Positions 36,501 to 42,935 of a stretch of DNA of 54,128 bases are shown here, one piece after another. This DNA comes from Planctomycetes bacterium GWF2_41_51 (GTDB taxonomy: Bacteria > Planctomycetota > Phycisphaerae > Sedimentisphaerales > UBA12454): contig MHXZ01000045.1 in assembly GCA_001825665.1 (NCBI GenBank), positions 1 to 54,128 on the forward strand. Reading direction: 5' to 3'. Made by a program: the position numbers and the translations under genes. Under the pieces are notes generated by a model, which was given only the letters and a program-made list of their open reading frames with translations, did not search any database and was not told the DNA's origin. Positions within the stretch are counted from its first letter, which is position 1. Each line of letters starts with the position of its first letter.

Positions 36501-38384
36501 ACCGTTACCGACAAACAAACTATTCACAGATTTATTTCCCTGGATGCCCTGGTAATTATTTTTAAAAATATTATCGTGAAATGCCTCATCCGCCGCGCCG
36601 CTCAGTATCCCATACCCCAGCCCCGTAAAATCGCAGAAGCTGAATTCCGCACCCATATTCGCAGGCCGAACAGCCCCGTTGCTTATCTCTCTGTATTTTA
36701 TCCTCTCCCATCCCGCGCTCGCCAATCCGTAATTCATATATTTGATTCTTCCCCCGAAAGGCCTGCCGTTTGAAATAATTTTCCCGCACTGAATCGTTTG
36801 ACTCTGCCCCCCAATCGCGACAACCGTCCCCGGCCATACTGTCAAACTGTTCCCCGAAATATTTACACTCACCCCCGGCAAAATAAAATAATCAATCCTC
36901 GAATGATGATACCCGATGTCAACCGCTCCCACATCGAAATTTTCACTGGGCGTCCAAACCGTATCTTTCGATAAATGCGTCCCCGATGTAAACACGCGCC
37001 TGCTCAAGGCATCATCACAAACCGCCCGCACAGTCCAGTTCTGCTGCTCTGCATAACAATCAGCCGCATTCCCCAGTCCCGCGTTCTTTAATAAACCGCC
37101 TCCGCCGCTGTCATCATTTAAAAAATGCGCTCCGAGATAATCGCCCGCCGTATCGAACGGATTATTACTGCAAACAACATAATTATCTCCCGCCTCCGCC
37201 GCATTATAAAAACCATTATTCAGTATCTGCGCATTGAGCGTATCTGTATAAATCCCGTCAGTATCGCAGTCCGTTACGAGGTTATTAATTATCTCGAAAT
37301 TTCCTCCCGGCCCTCGTTCTCTCTCGCAATAAATCCCGAAACAATTCTTTGCGATTGTATTATTGCTGATTACCGCATTGGCGTTAAGCATATTCAAACT
37401 CGTAAAATAAACCCCGTAGCTTTCGTCTGCTGAATCGTTAAAGATAAGATTATTTTTTATTCGAAATATTCCCTGCCCGCCATAATCTATAAACCCGCCG
37501 ATTCCCGTTGTCCCGAAATTATAAATTATATTGTTCTCAATGCTTCCGTTCGCGTCATTCCGCCACAAAACTTCAGCCGCCGTATCCGCATACCCGATTT
37601 TACAAAAACTTACACAATCATCTTCGGACAGGCACAATCCTCCCCAGCATCCGCGCCAGGGCTCATTGGAATCGATTACCTCTCCCATTAATGAATCGTA
37701 TTTGCTTGTGAATATGATGTACTCGTAAGGTTTGCCTTTCGCCGTCAATTTCCCGTTCTGTGCGTTTATATACGCACCGTCCTCGAACTTGACGATTGTC
37801 CCCGGCTCGATTCTCAATTCCACTCCGCTGCCGATTGTAATAGTAGATGAAATATAATATGTTGCGTCGGAGTACCATACTTCATCTTCCGTTAATATCA
37901 CATTTTCCGGCTCAGATAATGGTTTGTACTTCTCGATTACTTTCGATTTCTCTTCAACCATTATCATTTTATTTGCAATTGGGTCTTTCTTCTCGACCCA
38001 TTTTGATATTTCCCATACCCGAGTATTTTGATTCCGCTGATTTGTTATTTCCGTCCATATAGGTTTTTGCTCATCTCGTGTATCATTGGCCAACGACGAT
38101 TGCACCACAGGCCGCAAAAATGAATAACAAATTAAAAAGGAAACAATAAAAATAACCTCTAATAATTGAATAAAGGTGATTCCGTCATTTCGACCGGAGC
38201 GAAGCGCAGTGGAGAAATCTTTTATAAAAGCAATATTCCTATTTGCCTTAGTCGATGTTTTATTTAAAAAGTTAATTTTTAGAGATATTCTTAAAACTGT
38301 GATAAACTTTACAGCGATTTCACCGGCCCGAAAAAAAATCCCCATTCTAACCTCAGCGAACAATTGTATATTGTTACAATACAA
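33504..38384 (-). CDS. giant prepilin-leader beta-helix protein with two Golvesin/Xly domains
   Basis: The ORF encodes 1626 residues. A prepilin-like segment G68|ITFIQLLEVIFIVSFLICYSF suggests type II/IV-pilin-like export. A right-handed beta-helix region follows (about 130-830; repeated N-N-x-I, 'IENNIIYNFG', 'ISNNTIAKNCFGIYC'), as in pectate-lyase-like and NosD-like proteins. Next comes a helical, Cys-containing region (about 1000-1260) I do not recognise. The end has two Golvesin/Xly CBD-like domains (each YRVSMWW...GGKWN.LGEY...ADAVKF) flanking a PKD-like domain (APRATIESITPNP onward). Xly-type domains occur in xanthan lyases. Codons are visibly richer in G than in neighbours. Residues about 31-67 are encoded by a dispersed repeat, so the annotated start is uncertain. 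Confidence 0.75.
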   Translation of the reverse strand: MYCNNIQLFAEVRMGIFFRAGEIAVKFITVLRISLKINFLNKTSTKANRNIAFIKDFSTALRSGRNDGITFIQLLEVIFIVSFLICYSFLRPVVQSSLANDTRDEQKPIWTEITNQRNQNTRVWEISKWVEKKDPIANKMIMVEEKSKVIEKYKPLSEPENVILTEDEVWYSDATYYISSTITIGSGVELRIEPGTIVKFEDGAYINAQNGKLTAKGKPYEYIIFTSKYDSLMGEVIDSNEPWRGCWGGLCLSEDDCVSFCKIGYADTAAEVLWRNDANGSIENNIIYNFGTTGIGGFIDYGGQGIFRIKNNLIFNDSADESYGVYFTSLNMLNANAVISNNTIAKNCFGIYCERERGPGGNFEIINNLVTDCDTDGIYTDTLNAQILNNGFYNAAEAGDNYVVCSNNPFDTAGDYLGAHFLNDDSGGGGLLKNAGLGNAADCYAEQQNWTVRAVCDDALSRRVFTSGTHLSKDTVWTPSENFDVGAVDIGYHHSRIDYFILPGVSVNISGNSLTVWPGTVVAIGGQSQTIQCGKIISNGRPFGGRIKYMNYGLASAGWERIKYREISNGAVRPANMGAEFSFCDFTGLGYGILSGAADEAFHDNIFKNNYQGIQGNKSVNSLFVGNGIGMYHSFGADMEAINCNFERNTLYGLYVMSNPEVSYDVRNCIFRNNGRSGIYEYTWLKPGSSLAENNNAFYQNGNHRILNKSGEYSYDVLSETDCSALPFVSGTRELNADDFIGEERWDDFAGRFYLPRESDLVNGGDAGDSAMYGYTTDANCVIDDDVRDIGFHYAAQREFWVKASNAVSGDGSEDNPFNSITDIEEYSFCEWDVIHIVTDDESDSNLAKLFEVKDWPVREYRSEAVYRNGIRWTFEDERRIGQFCNGDYWALGPYVEINDVSPACFGAGNEFRNGSMLNPTGHDYQGYDGRVVGFVQLLNVGFPAVLEGINSLVSAASITDQNSWKCTDGYYDISDYCVHYGPSEFHSYLYSAAVLTSVSYCPMRDVFRPGYSGIEKKFFTKNSLKKELLPRLPLATRPSAGYLKGITKEFQNVWVDHMNGDEWPRRIHPLRNMPNFGREIGTEVSEAACLLMLDYSDEELEPLLVNFVQTGIDFYYLSENGRTWGNGGGHDNGRKWPIIFAGIMLDADEMKNVAQTGRIIGSEDSQTYHGQTKALWGRNCVSPYTETCSGTLGAKDCRDPQGIKDGCPEYRNCCTSKAWIGEAIAIKLMGVEDLWGHDAFFDYVERWYDADVPEGGEVLGGWYIRDMWNSFWPAGAIIIDNGQTGSTTSTGTWLYSSAAGPYSTGSLWSANGATYTWIFRPMETGNYRVSMWWTYAESRARSVPINIEHAEGTSIVDVNQAGNGGKWNDLGEYAFIGGAPYNVKITAPTGNPPNTSADAVKFVLLGSGNVAPRATIESITPNPALVGQQVCFAGSGTDFDGTIIAYKWESNIDGVISEQSAFSIDTLAIGRHVITFRVQDNEEQWSEPLTKTLDICDYIIDNGDVRTASMGNWQVSNAEGFYGSNSLWGHSGMIYAWAFTPAETGMYRVSMWWTAMESRSSSVPVIVQNSSGYDNVLVDQTKDGGKWNVLGEYQMEAGTAYNVIIIAPTGSPPSTCADAVKFEKL
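38182..38290. repeat. dispersed repeat (GTCATTTCGACCGGAGCGAAGCG family), copy A
   Basis: This copy begins GTCATTTCGACCGGAGCGAAG and continues through GGAGAAATCTTTT and GCAATATTCC into an AT-rich tail. It aligns over about 110 bases with copy B at 39610. It lies inside the 5' end of the giant ORF, immediately before the prepilin-type glycine codon. Confidence 0.8.
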
Positions 38385-38480
38385 CCTCCTGCTTTATAGC
38401 TGATGTTCTATCAATAAAGATGCTTAAATACCAATAAATTCCTCATTCTGCTTGTTTCTCTTACTCCAAACGGCGTTCTC

Positions 38481-39296
38481 TTACTCCTCTATCCTGCTTG
38501 AATATCGTACTCTGCTCATATCTTCATCGCTTTTTGGTTTTCGAAAAACAAACAAATGCTCGTGCATTATCAGGTAGAATTTATCATTCTTGGATTGTTT
38601 AACCCATCTCCCAGTCGATGAGCAGTTATGCTGCACTTTGACAATATCCTCTTTCAGAATAAACCCGGCCGACAAAAATCTCTTCATCACATTAAACGCC
38701 AGCGGCACAAAATGCCTGCTCTTCCTCGTATCGCCTATCAGGATGGCACAATATCTGTCAGGCTTCAAAACCCTGTAAAGTTCTTTTGCGATTTTCTCGA
38801 TTTCATCGCAGAACATCGGCATACTTCCGATATGCGAAATATCACCTTCAATTTTATTTTCTGAATATTTAATAATATTCAAATATGGTGGATGAGTCAG
38901 AACCAAATCAATGCTGTTGTCTTTTAGAAAATCTAATTTTCTCGCATCGCCGGTTTTTATTATCTGGTTACTCGCGGGATGATGATTAAATTTCAATGCC
39001 TCTTTTGTTATTTCTACAGCTTTCGGATTTATATCAATCCCGATTGCGTTTCTGACAAGCAGTTTCGCTTCGATGATAGTCGTTCCGCCCCCAACCATTG
39101 GGTCAAGAATCGTCTCGCCTTTTTCAGAATACATCTCAATTACATTGCGTGCAATCTGAGGCGCAAAATTCCCCCGATACGTCGGCTTGTGCGTAGCCCA
39201 GTTCCCCCTCTCCGGAAATGACCACACCGTCGTTGATTCATTTTCAAAACGAAATAGCATTTCTGTTCCTCGAGCTGCTGTAATGGAGATAGACAT
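38481..39296 (-). CDS. DNA methyltransferase (N6-adenine/N4-cytosine type)
   Basis: The 271-residue protein has the SAM-binding block ILDPMVGGGTT (about residues 63-73) and the amino-methyltransferase catalytic motif LTHPPY (133-138), with IGIDINPKAVEI between them. The order (SAM motif first, then the PPY motif) is not the beta-class order. It should methylate an exocyclic amine in DNA. Together with the endonuclease-like gene upstream on the same strand (39744-40463) it probably forms a restriction-modification pair. The start is uncertain: ATG 39296 has a weak AAGGA about 9 bases upstream, and Met13 is possible. The recognition sequence cannot be predicted. Confidence 0.82.
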   Translation of the reverse strand: MSISITAARGTEMLFRFENESTTVWSFPERGNWATHKPTYRGNFAPQIARNVIEMYSEKGETILDPMVGGGTTIIEAKLLVRNAIGIDINPKAVEITKEALKFNHHPASNQIIKTGDARKLDFLKDNSIDLVLTHPPYLNIIKYSENKIEGDISHIGSMPMFCDEIEKIAKELYRVLKPDRYCAILIGDTRKSRHFVPLAFNVMKRFLSAGFILKEDIVKVQHNCSSTGRWVKQSKNDKFYLIMHEHLFVFRKPKSDEDMSRVRYSSRIEE

Positions 39297-39441
39297 TGCC
39301 TAAGTCCTTTATAAATAAGGGATTAAAATACGATCAAAAAGATCGCCTTTATTTTTGCGGATCGTAGATCGATTTGGGGAAATGATCAAGTAAAATATGA
39401 AAAAATTTGAAATTTTTTTTTTGCGTTTCTATATCGTTTAG

Positions 39442-39463
39442 CCCTGCCATCACCATGGCAGGG
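39442..39463. repeat. perfect hairpin, 9-bp stem
   Basis: CCCTGCCAT and ATGGCAGGG flank a CACC loop. It is a REP-like palindrome in the gap between the two restriction-modification genes. Confidence 0.7.
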
Positions 39464-39487
39464 TTCGTTTGTTAATAGTTGTTTAGC

Positions 39488-39506
39488 CGTTGCCGGCACG
39501 GCAACG
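39488..39506. repeat. perfect hairpin, 8-bp stem
   Basis: CGTTGCCG and CGGCAACG flank a GCA loop. It lies directly before the GTCATTGCGAGG element, suggesting that repeats target each other or the same site. Confidence 0.7.
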
Positions 39507-39508
39507 CT

Positions 39509-39542
39509 GTCATTGCGAGGAGCGAAGCGACGTGGCAATCTC
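39509..39542. repeat. REP-like element GTCATTGCGAGGAGCGAAGCG
   Basis: This matches the widespread intergenic repeat type GTCATTGCGAG...GAAGC...GCAATCTC. Its inner ends ATTGC/GCAAT are complementary. Confidence 0.7.
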
Positions 39543-39609
39543 AATCGTGCGAATTGTTAACACTGTTTAGATTATAGGGTAATCTATAAAAATCGAACAA
39601 CGTGCCTAT

Positions 39610-39740
39610 GTCATTTCGACCGGAGCGAAGCGTAGCGTTGAAGCGAAGCGGAAACCCTCGTAGAGGGGAGAAATCTTTTTAATTAGCAATATTCCAATTT
39701 GCCCAAATCAATGTTTGATAAAAGTTTATTTTTTAAAGGA
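39610..39740. repeat. dispersed repeat (GTCATTTCGACCGGAGCGAAGCG family), copy B
   Basis: This copy has the same start and the same GGAGAAATCTTTT and GCAATATTCC blocks as copy A, but contains about 30 extra bases after the first 23 (TAGCGTTGAAGCGAAGCGG region). Its AT-rich end stops within a few bases of the endonuclease-like gene's stop codon at 39744. Confidence 0.8.
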
Positions 39741-39743
39741 TAT

Positions 39744-40463
39744 TTAATTTGTTATTAATCTTTGCAAATAAGTTTGTGAATGCTGATTTGAAAGTTGATC
39801 ATAACTTAAGAAATTTACATGTTGCCGGATATCTTTGAAAGCTGTCATAGAAATACTATGTTTGAATTCTTTCATACGGGCGTTATCTGCAACGATATAC
39901 ATTTGCGTTCTGAAATCCTGTAACTCGACAAATTTTAAAAGTGAATTTTTTATATTGGTTGAATGTTCAATTTCAAAAAATGAACATGGCATATTTCTTT
40001 CATTGAACCAGATTACATCGACAGTTTTTGCTTGAGAGACGAACATATCATAGCTGAATCTGTAGATCTCATTGATTGTAGCAATTTCGCCAAGTTTGGT
40101 TTTCCCAAGAAACATTTTATTCTTATCCTGGTTCGGCACAAAAGTATCCAAATGTTGTAACTTGCCTATCTCAAGTAAAAGGCCTTGATAGTAAGTATGG
40201 CTGTATGTCTCTTTTTCAACTTGTGATGCTTGAGGTTTCAATTCTTTTGGAAGTTTATCTTTATATTCTTTTAACGCCCAAAGTCCTGGTTTGATTTTAA
40301 AAATCTCCGGCCTTGTTTGAACTATGCGCCGCATTGAAGCAAATGGCGTTTTTGTTCCCCAATCCACATTGGAAATCTTCAAAGCATTTTGATAAAGATG
40401 TCCTAACGTTGCGAATCCTCCGTTTGCTTCCATGACCTTTATAACAGCCTCATATTGTTTCAT
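39744..40463 (-). CDS. putative restriction endonuclease (winged helix + PD-(D/E)XK-like)
   Basis: This is a 239-residue protein. Residues 1-68 look like a HARE-HTH-type winged helix (MEANGGFATLGHLYQNAL...KIKPGLWALKEYK), a DNA-recognition module often fused to nucleases. The C-terminal half contains TVDVIWF (Asp149) followed by SFFEIEHSTNI (Glu164, Glu166), the spacing expected of a PD-(D/E)XK-like active site with E-x-E in place of E-x-K. It sits upstream of, and on the same strand as, the DNA methyltransferase, which supports a restriction role. Neither the motif assignment nor the function has been tested. Alternatively it could be a DNA-binding regulator or a decayed nuclease. Confidence 0.6.
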   Translation of the reverse strand: MKQYEAVIKVMEANGGFATLGHLYQNALKISNVDWGTKTPFASMRRIVQTRPEIFKIKPGLWALKEYKDKLPKELKPQASQVEKETYSHTYYQGLLLEIGKLQHLDTFVPNQDKNKMFLGKTKLGEIATINEIYRFSYDMFVSQAKTVDVIWFNERNMPCSFFEIEHSTNIKNSLLKFVELQDFRTQMYIVADNARMKEFKHSISMTAFKDIRQHVNFLSYDQLSNQHSQTYLQRLITN

Positions 40464-40556
40464 AGATCAAATCCTTGTGAAATATATTACCCATTATACA
40501 AAAAAATATAGATTTCACAATCTTTAATGATGCTGATAGAAGAAGTTAAAACATGT

Positions 40557-40579
40557 AATTTCTTACGAAATAAGAAATT
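40557..40579. repeat. perfect inverted repeat, 9-bp stem
   Basis: AATTTCTTA and TAAGAAATT flank a CGAAA loop, about 95 bases upstream of the endonuclease-like gene's start. It could be an operator or a repeat end. Confidence 0.6.
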
Positions 40580-40584
40580 GTAGG

Positions 40585-40600
40585 GTGGGCTTCAGCCCAC
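40585..40600. repeat. REP-like hairpin GTGGGC-TTCA-GCCCAC
   Basis: A 6-bp GC stem with a TTCA loop inside the common GTAGGGTGGGCTTCAGCCC-type intergenic repeat. Confidence 0.65.
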
Positions 40601-40695
40601 GCCGAAATAAAGTATATCCAGTGTAAATTTTAAGAATGATGTATTTAAGTACACGAACTATGAGTACCTATTATTAATTATTGATTGTAGCAGGA

Positions 40696-40717
40696 GCCGC
40701 CAAATTCCGTTGGCGGC
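40696..40717. repeat. GC-rich hairpin, 8-bp stem
   Basis: GCCGCCAA and TTGGCGGC flank ATTCCG. Confidence 0.6.
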
Positions 40718-41303
40718 GGGGGAGCAAGTTATAAAATTCCCCCAGCGTTCCTCAAATCTTCGTTTCGGAGCCTGCCCCCGCGAAAGCGTGGGGCGGTGCA
40801 AATTCGTTAGTATTCGGAGTTTACCCTCGAGTAATCGGGGGTGGTGAAAAAATAAAATCTCCCGCGGAAGCGGCTCCTAAACTTTTCACTCTTCGCTCTT
40901 AACTTTTCGTTTCGCGTCTCGAAGCCTGCCCTGCCCGCCCTGTAAGATGCCGTTGCAACATATCAGGGTAGAATTGACTTTGTCAATTCGTATCGGGGTG
41001 GCTGAGTAGTAATGATTAAAATAGTCTCGGCTTCCGAATCCACAACTATTCACTATTCGTTATTCACTCTTCACTAAAAACGAAACACACTTCACGAGAT
41101 GCGATATGCAATCAATAAAGACCCTGAACCTCTATAGAAAATGCCTGATTTTGATATACTTTTTTCACCATTTTTTTCAATTTTTCATCAAAATCGAATC
41201 AAATTTTTGCAAAATTGTTCATTTTTAGCAAATTCGCTATAAGTAATCTATATACAAATACTTATCATTTTAAAATCGTTCATAACTCCTTATTTTACGT
41301 ACA

Positions 41304-41461
41304 TTGTGCCTGCAAGCTGGTTTTGAACGTAAACACTGGACTTACATCAAAAATGGATTTTGAAAAACCTTATTTTCAGCCCAATAATAAGGTGCAAAAC
41401 TTGCGCAGTCTTGTACCCTTGCGGCACAAAGACGGAGTCCCTGTGGGGGCGCATCTTTTTT
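41304..41461 (+). ncRNA. candidate structured small RNA (6S-like closing stem?)
   Basis: TTGTGCC-T-GCAAG (41304-41316) pairs with CTTGCGGCACAA (41418-41429): 12 bp with one bulged T, enclosing about 100 bases. Inside are an 8-bp stem ACCTTATT/AATAAGGT (41367-41374 with 41386-41393) and a TCAAAA/TTTTGA hairpin. After the closing stem comes a GTCCC/GGGGC hairpin region and TCTTTTTT (41454-41461), a terminator-like end. The long closing stem and size (about 160-170 bases) recall 6S RNA, but the interior is not an obvious 6S rod, so identity is open. I found no strong promoter. Confidence 0.4.
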
Positions 41462-41753
41462 CGGTTGCCGCAGCCGATTAGGCCCAGCCTTTAAACTTTC
41501 ATCTGAATTCGCCTTTTATTTTTGTTGACGTCTTATAATCTGTAAAGTAAATTAGTTTATGAATTTAGGGAATTGTTTTATCCTGATTAGAAGTTGAATT
41601 CGGCCGGCGTTAAGCCGAAAAAAAATATAAAAAAAGTTTTATAAGTCTGGGGAAATGCAAGGTTTACAAAACTTGAATATGCGTATCATACACCGGCCGT
41701 TAGCCGGCCAGTCCGTTATTTTGTATAATTTCAATTAATTAAGGAGTAATGAT

Positions 41754-42065
41754 TTGGATATTCAGATAATTGGAAAGCACGTCACAATAACGGATACCAT
41801 CAGGGAAAGAATTGAAGAAAAGGTATCCGGTCTTCCAAAATTTTATAGCAGTGTACTTGAAATTGAAGTCATTGTTGAAAGCAACAAAGATGGAGCTTTG
41901 ACCAGTGTTGAGATAATCGCACGGGCAAAACACAATCATACTTTTGTCGCAAAGACCGATGGCGCAGACATTTATGCTTGCGTTGACGATGTAGTAAAAA
42001 AAATAGAACGACAACTTGTTAAGCAAAAGCAAAAAGAACGCGACAACAAGCACGGAACAATGTAA
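41754..42065 (+). CDS. hpf: ribosome hibernation-promoting factor (HPF/RaiA family)
   Basis: This 103-residue short-form HPF matches the family in length and pattern: MDIQIIGKHVTITDTIRERIEEKVSGLPKF, then an alternating beta-strand block and the basic end VVKKIERQLVKQKQKERDNK. It binds 30S subunits and promotes inactive ribosome dimers in stationary phase. The start is TTG at 41754, 7 bases after AAGGAG; the ATG at 41749 is out of frame and stops at once. It heads a cluster with ptsN, HPr and ptsI, like the hpf-ptsN arrangement near rpoN in proteobacteria. Confidence 0.92.
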   Translation: MDIQIIGKHVTITDTIRERIEEKVSGLPKFYSSVLEIEVIVESNKDGALTSVEIIARAKHNHTFVAKTDGADIYACVDDVVKKIERQLVKQKQKERDNKHGTM

Positions 42066-42093
42066 CAGGCTTTTTAGCAGTTCAGGAGTGAAT

Positions 42094-42564
42094 ATGAAAA
42101 TCGCAGAAGTAATTAGTTCGAAAGCAATCATACCAAGGCTGGAAGCAGTAAAAAGGGATGATGCTATAAAAGAACTAATAGGAATCCTTGAAAAAACGGG
42201 CAAAATTTCAAAGGAAAATTCAGCAGAAATCGCAAAGGCAGTAATTAAAAGAGAAAACGAAGCAAGCACAGGCATCGGCAAAGGCGTCGCAGTACCGCAT
42301 ATAAGGCATAAATTAGTGAAAAAAATCGTAGCCGCCATTGGAATAAGCGCCAGCGGCATTGATTTTTCTTCTCTCGATAAGCAGCCGGTTTATACGATTA
42401 TCTTATTGATTAGCCCCGTAGAAGGTGACCAGCACCTTCAGGCGATGGAATCGATATTTGAGCATCTTCAAAATGATAATTTTAGAAAGTTTTTGCGCCA
42501 ATCTGAAACAGCCGACCAGATTAACGATCTTTTGGTAGAGGCCGACCAGAATCCATCGTGGTAA
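42094..42564 (+). CDS. ptsN: PTS EIIA component, nitrogen type (PtsN-like)
   Basis: ATG 42094 (AGGAG 5 bases upstream) is preferred over the longer in-frame ORF from 42016, which overlaps hpf. The 156-residue protein is a PTS EIIA of the fructose/nitrogen type: STGIGKGVAVPHIRH carries the phosphorylated His69, and the LISPVEGDQHLQAMESI block is typical. EIIA-Ntr takes phosphate from HPr and usually regulates potassium, nitrogen or stress responses, not sugar transport. HPr and enzyme I follow. No sugar-transporting EIIB/EIIC is seen, so this is likely a regulatory PTS. Confidence 0.9.
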   Translation: MKIAEVISSKAIIPRLEAVKRDDAIKELIGILEKTGKISKENSAEIAKAVIKRENEASTGIGKGVAVPHIRHKLVKKIVAAIGISASGIDFSSLDKQPVYTIILLISPVEGDQHLQAMESIFEHLQNDNFRKFLRQSETADQINDLLVEADQNPSW

Positions 42565-42626
42565 TTGAACATAATATTTGCTGTAAGTGTATTATTCTAA
42601 GAGACTTATTTTAGGCAGGAGGCCGG

Positions 42627-42929
42627 GTGTTGGCTGGACAGGTCAGTCAAATCGAAGTGGAAATAAAAAACGCAAACGGAATGCATATGCGGCCGGCAAT
42701 GCAGTTTGTAGATACGGCCAGTCGTTTTCAATGCAAAATAAGTGTCAGTAATAATCAGATAACAGTTGATGGCAAAAGCATTATGCACATGGCAATGCTG
42801 GCAGCGGGAGTTGGGACAAAACTAAAAATAACCGCAGAAGGATCGGATGCACAGGATGCTTTAAAAGAGTTGCACGACCTTGTAGAGGTAAGAATGTTCG
42901 ACGAACCCGGCTGGCAGCCGAAAGAATGA
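42627..42929 (+). CDS. HPr phosphocarrier protein
   Basis: This is a 100-residue HPr with the phosphorylation site NGMHMRPAMQFV (His20 from the GTG start) and a regulatory Ser in GKSIMHMAML at the position that HprK phosphorylates in other bacteria. It passes phosphate from enzyme I to EIIA. The start is non-ATG: GTG 42627 is 4 bases and TTG 42630 is 7 bases after AGGAGG, so the TTG may be used. It is followed directly by ptsI. Confidence 0.92.
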   Translation: MLAGQVSQIEVEIKNANGMHMRPAMQFVDTASRFQCKISVSNNQITVDGKSIMHMAMLAAGVGTKLKITAEGSDAQDALKELHDLVEVRMFDEPGWQPKE

Positions 42930-42935
42930 TAAAAG

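Larger units (their letters stand above)
39297..39743. other. repeat-filled gap between the two restriction-modification genes
   Basis: This stretch contains no gene but four separate palindromic or dispersed repeats, listed individually. It separates the methyltransferase from the endonuclease-like gene and probably breaks what was once a tight operon. Confidence 0.7.
40464..41753. other. 1.3-kb non-coding stretch with hairpins and a candidate RNA
   Basis: I find no protein gene with family support here. The stretch contains several inverted repeats (40557-40579, 40585-40600, 40696-40717), GC-rich fragments resembling degraded repeats up to about 41000, and a candidate structured RNA (41304-41461). 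Further small GC hairpins occur at about 41608-41620 and 41692-41709, just before hpf. An 88-codon ORF at 41215-41481 overlaps the RNA candidate and looks spurious. Confidence 0.6.

Noticed and set aside
34869-36773. Series of + strand ORFs up to 202 codons
   Set aside because: They are shadows of the giant minus-strand gene; their Ile/Arg/Pro-rich composition is what antisense of that gene would give.
38182-38290. Insertion sequence
   Set aside because: The repeat is only about 110 bases, has no transposase and no clear target duplication, so it is treated as a dispersed intergenic repeat.
39425-39740. Possible CRISPR array
   Set aside because: The repeats are of different types with no regular spacing and no cas genes nearby.
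41304-41461. tmRNA, SRP RNA or RNase P RNA
   Set aside because: The conserved sequence blocks of these RNAs are absent; only a generic closed-stem RNA remains possible.
41215-41481. 88-codon ORF before hpf
   Set aside because: No ribosome binding site, no family features, and it runs through the candidate RNA stems and U-run.
40464-41753. tRNA genes in the long non-coding stretch
   Set aside because: No cloverleaf with the expected T-loop and acceptor pairing could be found by eye.
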